From NCBI GenBank assembly GCA_033297205.1, contig MU859205.1, positions 1 to 64,000 of the forward strand: 64,000 bases of DNA. The letters are read 5' to 3'. The stretch comes from Pseudoneurospora amorphoporcata (taxonomy: Eukaryota; Ascomycota; Sordariomycetes; Sordariales; Sordariaceae). Position 1 is the stretch's first letter. Each line of letters opens with the position of its first letter. Positions 34,657 to 45,276 of the stretch are shown here, piece by piece. The position numbers and the translations under genes are program-made. The notes under the pieces are model-generated. The model made no database searches and was not told where the DNA came from. It was given only the letters and a program-made list of their open reading frames with translations.

Positions 34657-35261
34657 ATGTCCACCCAAAGAGCTCTCTGGTTCGTCGCCAGCAAAGCCAC
34701 CAAAAAGTCATCACCACAAGGCTCTCAAGCCGGCACCATCTACATCCACTGCCGCGTCAAACCAGGCGCCAGCAAGCAACGAGAGGGAGTGACTTCCTTA
34801 ACCGATGAAGCAGTCGATATATGCGTCGCCGCACAAGCAAAAGAGGGAGAGGCGAATAAAGCTGTTGTCAGGGTTTTGAGTGAGGTAAGTTTCTCTTTTC
34901 TGACCTAGGTCGCCGGTGCTGCTACATACCTCCTACATATCTTCCGCCACAAGGAGTTCTGTTCCTACAAGTTACTACACAGCGACGCTGGAATTGCCTT
35001 TGGTCCCAACCACCCCTTGTATGATTACATATTGCGAAACAACAAGCGGTAGACACGCCTAATTCCCCGACTGGATGGATGTACCTAACTATGCAGGCTC
35101 TCAATCTCCCCAAGTCCAACCTCGAGATCACTCAGGGCCTCAAGTCCAGGGCCAAGACCGTTGCTGTTGCTGCTCCTGGGTCGTGGGTCGGTGGTAATGG
35201 CGGGGAGGCGGAGTGCCTCGAAAGGGTAAAGGCGTATTTGAACGAGGCGACTGAGGCGTGA
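34657..35261 (+). CDS. DUF167 (UPF0235) family protein
   Basis: Small conserved protein of unknown biochemical role, similar in layout to bacterial YggU and human C15orf40. Exons 34657-34884 and 35097-35261, phase 0, intron of 212 nt (GTAAGT ... CTAACTATGCAG); 130 residues. Key motifs: IYIHCRVKPGASKQREGV (the family's V.P.A....), AAQAKEGEANKAVVRVLSE (the (E/D)G.AN.A motif) and SNLEITQGLKSRAKTV (the I..G..SR.K motif). The motifs span the intron in the right order, confirming the splice. The N terminus may be a weak mitochondrial presequence. Divergent from the peroxiredoxin gene 650 bases away. Confidence 0.85.
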
Positions 35262-35537
35262 TGTCGTTTTAAGATAGCGGCAGATGTCATCTGGATGATC
35301 GTACAGCGGTTGTCGGCATTGTTTCTGATGTTCCCACGCGATCTGATGGAGCGAAGGATACCCCAAAACTCGAAAGTCGTCCGTTTAAACCGTAACGGTA
35401 CGCGACCAGGTGCGCGCATCCCTATGCGTCCTTCACGCGGGTATCGATACCACATTCCCCCTTTTCCTCCGATTCTCGTCATATCCTCATTACTCATAAC
35501 ATGCGCCAAGGTCTGGATCGTATCGTCGTCCAAAATT

Positions 35538-36362
35538 TCATTTCGCACCCCTTCCACCAGCTCGCCCGTACGATGTACTCCTAGTAATCGCCCTGCGGCT
35601 CGTCGTTCGGGAACTGGGCGTAACACCACGACCAACACCTCTCCCGCTCGTGCCTCTTGTCTTTCCCGATGGCGCAGGGACTCGCGACTGTCTTGGAGCG
35701 GGTGTCTTGGGTGCCACGGATGGTTTTCGCGGTGTAGGACCCGACATGTTGGAGGTCGGGTTATCGACGAAGGAAGTATCGGTGGTCCTGTAGTACGCAC
35801 GACAGCAGATGTCAGCAACGGTAGTCATATGGAGTGAATTGCACATAGATATACAGGAAACAAACATGAAGGTAGTCTCCCCATCAAACCCCTCCCTTTC
35901 CTGCTTAACCGCTGTCGCCCCATTCCCCGTCCCCATCCCAATCTCCCTATTCTGCCCCTGGCCCTGTCCCTGGCCACCACCATTCGCAACCTCCCTCTCC
36001 TCCTTCTCTTTCATCCTCTTGAAGCTCTCGGTCAAGGGGCCCTCGGGGAAATCCACACAAAAAGCATTCATATTCAACCCATACAGAAAACTGGCAAAGT
36101 CCTCGCTGAACCGCGCCAGGCTCTCGTGCATCAGCTGGAAATGCATCATGTTGGCTTCGAGGTCGGCCATTGCGTCAGCCAGCTCGGCGAAGGCGGGCTC
36201 AAAGGCGTTAAGCGGAAACGAAGCGCTGGGGCCATGGATTGATTCGCGGGCTGATTCGCGCAGGGAGGAGCGTGAGGAGGGCCGGAGGGGAGTTGTTGGT
36301 CGGTTGGGGGTGCGTGGGCGGGAGGTGGAGCGCTGGTGGGCGGGGGTTTGAGAGTCGGGCAT
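35538..36362 (-). CDS. dam1: DASH complex subunit Dam1
   Basis: Subunit of the DASH/Dam1 ring that couples kinetochores to microtubule plus ends. Exons 36362-35866 and 35787-35538; 248 residues. The N terminus is Ser/Thr/Arg/Pro-rich (PTTPLRPSSRSSLRESARES), a likely kinase target region. The Dam1 core is FEPAFAELADAMADLEANMM through HESLARFSEDFASFLYGLNM, with FCVDFPEGPL after it, about residues 50-115. The C terminus is basic, rich in Arg/Ser/Gly/Thr, as in fungal Dam1 tails that bind microtubules. The intron (GTTTGT ... CTGAC ... ACTACAG) is 78 nt, a multiple of three without stops, so unspliced mRNA would also be translatable (274 residues). Confidence 0.85.
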   Translation of the reverse strand: MPDSQTPAHQRSTSRPRTPNRPTTPLRPSSRSSLRESARESIHGPSASFPLNAFEPAFAELADAMADLEANMMHFQLMHESLARFSEDFASFLYGLNMNAFCVDFPEGPLTESFKRMKEKEEREVANGGGQGQGQGQNREIGMGTGNGATAVKQEREGFDGETTFMFVSCISMCNSLHMTTVADICCRAYYRTTDTSFVDNPTSNMSGPTPRKPSVAPKTPAPRQSRVPAPSGKTRGTSGRGVGRGVTPSSRTTSRRAITRSTSYGRAGGRGAK

Positions 36363-37625
36363 GGTCTTTTGTCGTTTCGTTTGGATTCGCTGATTATGGC
36401 ATGCAATGTCTAGGTAGCTGTGGTTGTTCACAAGTGGTGATACCAATAAGTATGGTGTTGACAAGGTTGACAAGGGGAGACGCGAACACCTAGCAAGTGA
36501 GACGCGACGACGCTAATTGACCCCACCAGAGGCATTCTTGGCTTTCAAGGTCCCCGGGGCCTCTGCGGATGTACTAGTAACATTGCGACCGCCAAGCAGC
36601 AGAAGCGCACAGGCCATTTCCTTGCGGTCAAGGGGGAATTCCATCATTGGTGGTGACCATTCGATTTTTATCGTTTTCGCTTCCATCCAACCTACTTTCC
36701 ATGTTGCTCTTTGAAGATTGCCGCCCAGCTCACCGAACGGTTGTGATCATCTTTTCATTGCTTCAAACCGCCCCTTTGTTACACAGTCGACAGCACACAA
36801 CTTCTGGGATTTGGATCTCGGGTTGCGGGTTCAGCCGGGACAATGGAAGACCCGACAACGGATGTCGCATAGACTGTTGTGGAGATTCTGTATCATCTTC
36901 CGGGAGTCTCCAAGGTGCTTTTCTGAACGGAAAAGATCAAGGACCCTGACTAGTATCGACAAGTCAACGAGGGAATCCTTTCTCTTTTCTTCTTGATCTC
37001 GTCAGGTTCACGGCTTCTGTTTTTTTTTATTTTTTTTATTTTTCAGTCAACAATGCACTGTGATATTCAATGCTTACAGCTGCCAAATCTGCCCCACTTA
37101 CTACCAGGATTGGTGAATCGCCCATGTGGAGGATTTGTCCATTGCACTGATTCTTAGTAGGCACCTTTTGTCTAAATTATTGATTGACTTTAGGAAACAC
37201 ACTCCGGGTCTCAAAGACTGGATCCGACGCTTTGGTAACAACGGGCTTGTCATCCCATATCTCCTCCGAGTCTGTTGTCCCCTGTTATGATACAATACGT
37301 CAGAGACTACCTTATCCAACCATCACTCAACCAGGAATTGCGCCTCCAAGAAGTTGACACGGATTGCCCGGGGATAGCCTTGTCCGGACTCTTGTTAATT
37401 GGAGCAAATATCATTTTCACAGCCCCCCTCCGAATTTGGTGACCGCCTTCCTTCTCGGTACCTACCTTACCATTCATCTTATGATCTTACAGCTGCTACC
37501 GCCTTGCCGCCCTCCCGCTACTACAACGTGCGTGTTACCTACTAGGTACCTAGAGGTATCCTGTCAGCCAGCTGCAGTGTTGTGTCCTCCCACCACAGTA
37601 GTAATATTGCCTTCCAACAAGGGGA
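36363..37625. other. Gene-free intergenic stretch
   Basis: Divergent promoter region of Dam1 and the CRAL-TRIO gene. It contains T-rich runs near 37020-37045 and tacctacc-type sequence near 37455-37560. No coding frame is supported. Confidence 0.4.
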
Positions 37626-38123
37626 ATGAGACTGCCACCGCCCTCCACGCCGACCCAACTTCTACGTCTTCGATTGACGAGATCCGCTCTTTTCAGATCT
37701 GTTGTTTCCACCATCACTTTACCCCTTGCTACGTGTCCTTCGAGTCGAACTGCTAGTACCCCTAGGGCAGCGGCGATCACTCCAGGTCCCCGGATCCAAT
37801 CCCTCCTCCCCCCCCTCCCTCCTTCCACCGCTACCACCACCGCCTTCTTCAGTCGCAACAACTTCTCGACTGCTATCACCACCGCCAACAAGCGAGATCC
37901 AACAACCACAACCACCCCTACACCCGTTGTTCTTCGCGCTTCTGTAACCGGTCTCAGTCTCCTCATTGTCCTCGGTTTAGGTCTCGGCTACGGTATCACC
38001 GGTTTTCTCGGTCAAAAGTCCACCGAGCAGCAGCAGCAGCAGCAGGAAATTCCTACAATTGTCGAAAAGGACATTCAAGACCTCATTCTCGACGACGACG
38101 ACGACGACGACACCAACGAGACC

Positions 38124-39752
38124 ATGTCTGGAGGAATCGCCCCCGGCCGCCCCGGCAACCTCACTCCTGAGCAGGAGGAAAAGCTCAAGCAGCTATGGAA
38201 GCTGATCTTCCAAGTCTGCGGCGTCTCCTCCGATGCCAGCGCTCCTGTCCCCGAGGCCGCTGCTCCCGCTACCGCCGTTTCCTCCGACGCCGCGAGTACC
38301 AAAGGCGATGACAAGAAGAAGAAGAGCAAGCTCAGCATGTTCTCGCGCAAGCACAAGAAGGACTCGGACGAAACCGCCACCTCCTCCTCCGAAACCGCCT
38401 CCACAGCCTCGGGCTCCACGCCCGGCACTCCCGCCTCGCCCGCCATCGTTTTGAATGCAAGCACCACCTCGGGCGACGACGACAAGTACAACCAGCTGTC
38501 CAAGTTCCACGAGACGCTCGCCTCGCAATCGCCCGCGGACATCCGTAAGACGATCTGGTCCATGGTCAAGCACGACCACCCGGACGCGCTGGTGCTGCGC
38601 TTCCTGCGCGCGCGCAAGTGGGACGTGGAGAAGGCTTTGGTCATGCTTATTTCGACCATGAACTGGCGGCAGAGCGAGATGCGTGTGGACGCGGACATCA
38701 TGCGGACTGGCGAGGGCGGGGCGGTGGAAGACGAGAAGATGGAGGCCAAGACGTCGGAAGAGATTGCCAAGAAGAAGCTGGCGATTGATTTCCTCACGCA
38801 GACAAGGATGGGAAAGAGCTATGTCCATGGCGTGGATAAGCAGGGGAGGCCGGTTTGCTACGTGAGGGTGAGGTTGCATAAGCAGGGCGAGCAGAGCGAG
38901 GAGAGTCTGGAGAGGTATACGGTTTATTTGATTGAGACTTGTCGGATGTTGTTGCAGGGCGGTGTTGATACCGCGGTAGGTTCTTGAACACCCGAGAGAG
39001 GATGATGGAGGATGAGGGCTGACAGGATACAGACAATCGTCTTCGACATGACCGGCTTCTCCATGGCCAACATGGACTACACCCCCGTCAAGTTCATGGT
39101 CAAGTGCTTCGAGGCCAACTACCCCGAATCCTTGGGCGCCGTGTTGGTGCACAAGGCACCATGGATTTTCCAGGGTACGTTCTTTTCCTCCCTCTTCCTC
39201 CCCACTTACTCCCAGATGCTAACTGACTTTTCCGCAGGCATCTGGCGCGTCATCCGCGGCTGGCTCGACCCCGTCGTCGCCAACAAGGTGCACTTCACCA
39301 ACAACATCTCGGAAATGTCCGAGTTCATCTCGCCCGAGAGGATCCCCAAGAGCCTCGACGGCCAGCAGGACTGGCAGTACAAGTACGTCGAGCCTATCCC
39401 GGGCGAGAACGATAAGATGAAGGATACGGAAACCCTCGACAAGCTGCAGGCCGCGCGCGCCGAGCTCGTGAAAGAGTACGAGGAGGCTACGCTGCAGTGG
39501 ATACAGGCTGGTAACAGTCCTGAGTTGAAGAAGAAGAGGGATGAGCTTGCGGAGAAGTTGAGGGTGGATTATTGGCAGCTGGATCCCTACGTGAGGGCCA
39601 GGAGCTTTTATGATCGCATTGGCGTGTTGTTGCCTGGTGGAAAGCTGGATCCGTACCGCGAGGGGAAGAAGGATGCCTCGGGTGTGAGCGGGATAACGGA
39701 GGGTGTGGCGAAGGTGGGGGTGAACGAAACGCAGGCTGATGATGTTGATTGA
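38124..39752 (+). CDS. CRAL-TRIO (Sec14-type) lipid-transfer protein, Csr1-like
   Basis: Phosphatidylinositol-transfer-like protein. Exons 38124-38975, 39033-39174 and 39238-39752; 502 residues from the ATG giving MSGGIAPGRPGNLTPEQE. Introns are GTAGGT ... GCTGAC ... TACAG and GTACGT ... GCTAAC ... CGCAG. The N-terminal CRAL-TRIO-N part (NLTPEQEEKLKQLWK and later HPDALVLRFLRARKWDVEKA) is followed by the lipid-binding domain (GRPVCYVRVRLH, TIVFDMTGFSMANMDY, ANYPESLGAVLVHKAPWIFQ, VHFTNNISEMSEFI). The LTPEQ..L start and an acidic/Ser-rich linker resemble Csr1/Sfh2, a Sec14 homologue. The same frame is open for another 166 codons upstream from an ATG at 37626 and adds a possible presequence and a membrane segment. 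Confidence 0.8.
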
Positions 39753-39769
39753 GCTGTATGATCTGATGG

Positions 39770-39888
39770 TTTTTTTTTTTTTTTTTTTTTTTTGTTTTTG
39801 TTTTTTCATCTCTTGGAGACTTGTATATGTTTCATGGATATATACGATTAAAGTGTTTATAATCTGGGTCTGGGTCTGGGTCTGGGTA
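39770..39888. repeat. T tract and TCTGGG microsatellite in the 3' UTR
   Basis: A long T tract (about 39770-39794) is followed by four copies of TCTGGG (39863-39888), downstream of the CRAL-TRIO stop codon. Confidence 0.8.
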
Positions 39889-40113
39889 TGGGCATGGTAT
39901 ATACGATAGAGCTATACGGATGAGAAAGGGCGTAATGAGGACGCATGGGGTCCAAGTCTAATGACAAGATCTCAACCTCAACCTGCTCATCTCTCCCTTT
40001 TGAATCACCACAGAACCAAACACCGCGATCTCGGGGATCTCAAACATAAACACCATTCATTCATTCACTCATCACCCCTCTAATCCCACCATTTTATCCA
40101 CCACCTAAAATAC

Positions 40114-40678
40114 CTACAACTTCTCCTTTAGCTCCTCATGCAGCTTCTTCAACCCATCAAAGTCCTTCGCCATCTGCGGCCAACCCACACCAAGACCTTG
40201 CTGCTCATTCGGCTTGGGAATCATGTGCACGTGCACGTGTCCGACCTCCTGGTGCGCCAGCTTGCCGTTGTTCTGCAGGATGTTGAAGTTCTCGGCGCCC
40301 GAGGCGATAGCCAGCTTCTTGGCGATGGGGAGGAGCTCCGCCAGGGAATCGTCGGGGATGTCGGTCAGTTTGTCGCCGTGGTATTTGGGGATTACGAGCT
40401 TGGCGAGTGTTTAGTTTTGATTGAGACCAGGGGGAGGGGAATAAGAGGGGAAAGACAGAAACGTACGGCATGACCACGGGAAAGAGGCTCGATGTCGAGA
40501 AAGGCAAGAGTCTTTTCGGTCTCGACGAGCTTGAAGCAGGGCAGTTCACCTGTTTTGTGTTGAACAATTAGCTTGAGCTCTTTGCTCACGACATCTTGCT
40601 CTTTGCACAATTCATCACAAAGTGTTGTTACTCACCCTTGACAATCTTGCAGAAAATGCAGGTCGCGGAAGAAGCCAT
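40114..40678 (-). CDS. HIT-family nucleotide hydrolase (HINT/Hnt1-like)
   Basis: Histidine-triad protein, likely a purine nucleoside phosphoramidase. Exons 40678-40636, 40549-40467 and 40398-40114; 136 residues. Splices: GTGAGT ... CAG (phase 1), GTACGT ... AACTAAAC ... AAG (phase 0). Motifs in order: CIFCKIVKGELPCFK (HINT-type N terminus), LAFLDIEPLSRGHALVIPKYH, and the triad GHVHVHMIPKPNEQQGLG (His-x-His-x-His). The C terminus is LKKLHEELKEKL. All family motifs join cleanly over the three exons. No targeting signal; cytosolic or nuclear. Confidence 0.9.
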
Positions 40679-41503
40679 TTTGCTTGCCAATAGTAGTCTG
40701 GTTACTTGCATGAGCAAAGGGAAGAGTAGAGGTAGGTAAAGTAGGTAGGTGATAGCTAAGTGGAAGGTAGGTCGAAACAGAAGATGAAAGAAGAAGCCCA
40801 GAGGAGGGGGGCTTGACGTAGCCCGAGCCTTTCAGGTACCGGAGCTTCCAGCTTCGACTGCACTAAAAACGCGATTCGGCACAAGGGATCGCGGTCGTGG
40901 CAGTGACACTGCGCTACGGTAACAGGGGCTGTTCGCGGGGTGCATTTCCCCGCTGCCTATCGCTGATAACCCTAACCTTCTTACTTTTAGGTCCGCCCAT
41001 CTTCTTACAACAGCTTTGAGCTACCGCCCGGTTGAAGACAAAAGTGAAGAAGGGTGAAAATGAAGGGAAGAGCTGCTGACAAAACAAAAATCAATCAGTC
41101 ATCTGCCTCGTTGCCTGACTTCAAGAACCACAAAACACCTGCCAAGCACTCAAGAAGTGTTGGTTCTGCTTCAAGACCAACCGCTCGCTGCCTAACACCG
41201 ATTGGTATGACTCCCCGCCGAAATTGTTAGTGACACCGTCTAAGAGAGCTCTTGGGCTGTCACAGCCCCGAAAGCATCCCGCCATGCCTGCCTAGAGCAG
41301 GCCATCCTACCTAACGACATCATCCTGCCTCGAGACCCTCCTGTCAGCCCAAGTAGAAACCACCACCACCACCACTACCATCTCAGCCTGACCAAGATCG
41401 AGTTGCGACAAGTTAAATAGCCCGCGAAACTCGCACCACTCTCCCAGCGCTCTTCATCCAACAGCAAGCAGAAGATTCCAAGAAACACACCAACACAACA
41501 ACC
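40679..41503. other. Divergent promoter region of HIT and Mog1 genes
   Basis: Contains aggtaggtag-type short repeats near 40725-40765 and no coding frame I can support. Confidence 0.4.
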
Positions 41504-42223
41504 ATGACAAGCTACAAATCCACCCCTCTCTTCGGCGGCGCCATCGTCTGCGACCTCCCCGACCACTTCGCCGACGTCTCCCGTCTGCGCCAAGTCCCCG
41601 ACAACCAAGAAGTCTACATCGACAAGGACGGCTTCACCTCCATCATCGTCGACATCACCGAGCGCGTGGGGCCCAGCGGCCCAACCTCGCTAGAAGAGGA
41701 CGGTCGCGCGCTGACCACCCACCTCGAAGAGCTGGTGGGAGACGACGTCGATACCGTCAAGGTGTGGAATACTACCGAGACGCAGTTTACCAAGCTTGAG
41801 CATGTCTCCCTTTTTTTTTTTCCCTGCCCTTTTCTTTATCCCCCCCTCCCTTCCACCTCTCTTCTCATCATCAACGGTAGCAGCGGCTAGCTAACCAAGT
41901 TTGACAACAACACAAACAGCTCCTCAATCCCCGCCTACACTCTCATCGCCACACAAACCCCCAAAAGCACCGACTCCGATTCGCGACGGGCACAAGCACC
42001 CGATTTCACCGCCCTTATCCTCACGCTCGTAAGACTGGAGCGCGAGAGGACGGATGTCCTGGTGACCATCAACGTACCGCACATCAAGGGCGAGTACGAC
42101 GAGGAGGAGGTAGATCTGGCGCTGGGCAAGCAGGGCGCGCTGCTAGGTAGTGCCGTGGAGTATGCGGCGCGGATCTGGGAGAGCTTTGAGGTGAGGGATT
42201 GGGGGTTGTTCAAGGAGGTTTAA
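41504..42223 (+). CDS. Mog1-like Ran-binding protein
   Basis: Mog1 binds Ran GTPase and helps nuclear import. Exon 1 starts at 41504 (MTSYKSTPLFGGAIVCDLP), with DVSRLRQVPDNQEVYID and IVDITERV, the conserved N-terminal Mog1 segment. Exon 2 ends at 42223 and holds FTALILTLVRLERERTDVLV and INVPHIKGEYD. The intron borders are unclear. GT at 41804 with AG at 41899 keeps the frame and gives KLEHFDNNTNSSSIPAY. A GC-AG intron 41800-41919 gives KLDSSIPAY. The length is about 200-207 residues, normal for Mog1. The intron carries a T11 tract. It converges on the GCNA gene. Confidence 0.8.
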
Positions 42224-42651
42224 GCCGGTGGAAGCAGGAGGATGGGGAAAACTGGAAGGGTGGGCTCGAAAGAGAAGGATATGGGTTTGCGACGCCGGGA
42301 CATTGGGATTTTATGCGAAGCACTTGGACAATGGGATACCAGGAGGAGCAGGCGGGGGCCGTTTGTTATCAAGACGACGACGGGTCAGTTATGGAGGGAG
42401 GTGGATGAACGACGACTACTATGGATCAGCTCTTTAGCAATGAAGCGTCCTCACGCAGAGCTACGGCATCTTTCATGAGACATGTCCCTTTCTTAGTTCT
42501 TCTTCTTTTAGATAGTATTTACACTTGCTTCACTTTAGGTAGCGAACTGAATGCCCTCTGTTTCTATACGGGGCTATCAATGTTCTTTCATGATCATACA
42601 TACCTACTAACCTACATCCTCTGTTTGTCATGGACTAACTACGCCATCCGC
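42224..42651. other. Convergent intergenic stretch
   Basis: 3' flanks of Mog1 and the SprT-domain gene; no gene seen. Confidence 0.4.
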
Positions 42652-45276
42652 TTAATGATCCGCAGTCAAATCAACCACGTCCATCATGGGTTCGTCTTCA
42701 AACACATCCGGGCTGTTCTCGCCATCGTCGTCTTCATTGGCGATAACCGCCTCCAGAAGTGTCGATAGTTTCCCAGCCGTTTCCGCCGACAGCATAGGTG
42801 TTACCTTCTTCTCCCTCTCCCTCTTCGTCTTCTTAACCTTCCACCGCTCCGCAACCTCCTTCATAACCTCTCCAAATGCCAACCCCGGTTTCTGAGCTTT
42901 AACCACCTTCATCTGCTCCTTGACAAAGGCTTGGTACTCCGACGTCTTTGTCGCCTTTTCCTTCACCTTGTTCGTTCCCATTCCTCCTTGAGTGCCAGGT
43001 TGCTTTCCATCAGCAGAAGAAGTGTTCCCACCACCACCACCTTCTTGCTGACCCCTCGGCGCAGGTTTAACCTGCCTCAAAACCCCCTTGCACACTCCAC
43101 ACCGATGTCTGCTTGGGTCAACGCTTTTGGAATGGCGTTTATACTCTGTCCCACAACCCTTATCCTTCCCTTCCACCCCAGAAACGGGCCCATCACAAAC
43201 CCAGACATACCTAAACTCAATCTCATACCCATGTCTCGTCGTGACCTCCACCGCGTAACCACCTTCCCACTTTCCTCTAGTCTCTACCTCTCCCACGACC
43301 AGTTTCCCAAAGGGGCAGCGATGGCGGCCAAATTCGTCGTTGACTCTCCTAGCCCACGCTTTAAACTCCGCTCCATGCGGCCTCGTAGTTACCCCGTCGA
43401 TCATGAACACAGCCAAGTGGCAGAATTCGTGGGCCAAGGTGTTGAACAGCCTCTCTGGCGTGGACAAGACCTTGGTAGCGAGTTCGATGCTAGCGTGATG
43501 TTTGACTTCTTTCTTTCCCTCCTTGTTCGCCTCCTGCTTGGACGGCCGAGTGGTGATGCTCTCCTTCTTCCAATTCGCCCTCCCCGCCGTCGTGTTGAGC
43601 GTCTTGCTCCAGACGAGCTTGATCCCGCCGGTGGAAGCAGTCAGGGCAGACAGACGAGACGAAGTCAGACGGGTGTCGAGTAAGACCAGAAAGTCGGTGG
43701 CGAGGGAGTGTTTGTGGGCGTCGAAGGCTTGGCGCAAGAGGCGGGATTCGCGGGCCTGGGCAGCGGCGATTTTCTGGGGGCTGGGGGCTCGGGGGCACTT
43801 CTTGGGTGAATCGGCTAGCGGTTTAGAGGGCCCGGATGAGAAGAGCTCCTTCTTGGGGGAGTGCTCGTCGTTCCAGTCGTCAACAAACTCGCGAGACCAG
43901 AAGAGGTCGGAGTTTGGTTTGAGCTTCGGTATTACTTTGTGAGGAGGACTGGGTGTTCGAGTGCGCTTCCTCGTCCCAGCTACTGTTGGTGGACGAGATC
44001 GTCCTTTTTCGTCTAAGCCTCCTTCGGACGAGGACGAGGATTCCAACTGAAGACAGGAAAAATCCTGCGTTACATCCTCCTCGCCGCAGGTATCTTCATC
44101 TTTATCACTACAAGCTGTTTTCTGTTTTGTTGCCCTAGCAGGTCGTTTTCCTTCGTCACTCTCTTCCTCATCGAATAAAGTCCGGCGGCTCTGACTTTCC
44201 CGGGTCGCATCCATCCGCTTGCCTCTGGAGTTCTTGGTCGCCCGAGGCTTTGTCGGAGAAAGGTGACTTTCTCTGACTGCCGGAATCTTGGGCTTGTTGT
44301 TTATTTTGGAGAAGAATGCCTCGAGGTCTTCTTCGTCTGAGTCGTCGTCTTTTGAAAGGTTTGATGCAATGTTGGTGGTATTATGCCCCTTTCTAGCCGT
44401 CGTGGTATCCAAAGAGAGTCCATCCGACTGCTGAGAAGAAGAATCCTTTGACTGTGCGGTGTGAAACGACTTTTCGACAAAGTCCTCCAGATCCTCATCA
44501 AACATTTCCATATCCTGGTCCTCGTCGATTTCCATCATATCTTTGCTTTTGCTGGCGACTTCCTTCGATGCAGGTGGCCGGAAAAGACTCTGACTCGCTG
44601 ACAGCTTTTCCTCCTTCTCCTTCTCCTTTGCCTTTTTCATCACATCTCTTGCCTTCCCATGCTCTTTCGACACAGAAACCCGACCGCTGGAAAGACTGTC
44701 TTCGGTCGCCCTCGTCACCACCGCCTGGGCAGTAACAGTACTTGTACTCTCACCTGCTCTCTTCACCTCTTTTACCTTGATGTTCTTTCGACGAACCACC
44801 GGATTCTCAGCCTCGGCGTCCAGATCGCTGGCCTCGCCCCTCTCATCGCGCATCATCCCCAGAGGTAGCCGAAGTCCAAATGGGTTATTGGCGGTAAGAA
44901 CCCTCTTCTTCTTCCTACCCGGCACCGCATCATCCTCGGTTGGCGTCCATTTCCGGAACAGGACATTATCCGAAACTGCGCCTAGTAATAGCTTCCGTCT
45001 CTTGGCACCGGCCACTGACCAAGATGCTGCGTTTGGTGATGTTGCTGACTCGACGACCGTTTTGTTGCGGCTACTAGTCACAGATTCGGACTCTGTGGGA
45101 GGGGAAACTCTCTTTTTAGTCGCATTTTTCTTCTTGGGACTTGGTGGAAGGGCTGCGATATCTGGAAACTCTGAGTCCTCGTCGCTGTTGTTGGAGTCGG
45201 AGTCGGAGGACGATGAGCATGTCGTTTTTCTAGACTGGGAAGATGGTTGGGACCGTGACAAGTTTAGTCGTGCCAT
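42652..45276 (-). CDS. GCNA-type SprT metalloprotease with HMG-like C terminus
   Basis: Predicted DNA-protein crosslink protease of the GCNA/ACRC type. Single exon, 874 residues from ATG 45276 (MARLNLSRSQ); a longer in-frame start at 45450 is possible but less likely. The first 550 residues are acidic, Ser-rich and disordered, with DEDQDMEMFDEDLEDF. The SprT-like domain contains FNTLAHEFCHLAVFMIDG, the HExxH zinc site at about residues 616-620, and RPHGAEFKAWARRV. A zinc-ribbon-like part (YVWVCDG ... GCGTEYKRHSKS ... HRCGVCKGVL) follows. The C terminus, TSEYQAFVKEQMKVVKAQKP and FGEVMKEVAERWKVKK, looks like an HMG box. The order IDR, SprT, Zn ribbon, HMG is that of metazoan GCNA rather than Spartan/Wss1. 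Confidence 0.85.
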   Translation of the reverse strand: MARLNLSRSQPSSQSRKTTCSSSSDSDSNNSDEDSEFPDIAALPPSPKKKNATKKRVSPPTESESVTSSRNKTVVESATSPNAASWSVAGAKRRKLLLGAVSDNVLFRKWTPTEDDAVPGRKKKRVLTANNPFGLRLPLGMMRDERGEASDLDAEAENPVVRRKNIKVKEVKRAGESTSTVTAQAVVTRATEDSLSSGRVSVSKEHGKARDVMKKAKEKEKEEKLSASQSLFRPPASKEVASKSKDMMEIDEDQDMEMFDEDLEDFVEKSFHTAQSKDSSSQQSDGLSLDTTTARKGHNTTNIASNLSKDDDSDEEDLEAFFSKINNKPKIPAVRESHLSPTKPRATKNSRGKRMDATRESQSRRTLFDEEESDEGKRPARATKQKTACSDKDEDTCGEEDVTQDFSCLQLESSSSSEGGLDEKGRSRPPTVAGTRKRTRTPSPPHKVIPKLKPNSDLFWSREFVDDWNDEHSPKKELFSSGPSKPLADSPKKCPRAPSPQKIAAAQARESRLLRQAFDAHKHSLATDFLVLLDTRLTSSRLSALTASTGGIKLVWSKTLNTTAGRANWKKESITTRPSKQEANKEGKKEVKHHASIELATKVLSTPERLFNTLAHEFCHLAVFMIDGVTTRPHGAEFKAWARRVNDEFGRHRCPFGKLVVGEVETRGKWEGGYAVEVTTRHGYEIEFRYVWVCDGPVSGVEGKDKGCGTEYKRHSKSVDPSRHRCGVCKGVLRQVKPAPRGQQEGGGGGNTSSADGKQPGTQGGMGTNKVKEKATKTSEYQAFVKEQMKVVKAQKPGLAFGEVMKEVAERWKVKKTKREREKKVTPMLSAETAGKLSTLLEAVIANEDDDGENSPDVFEDEPMMDVVDLTADH

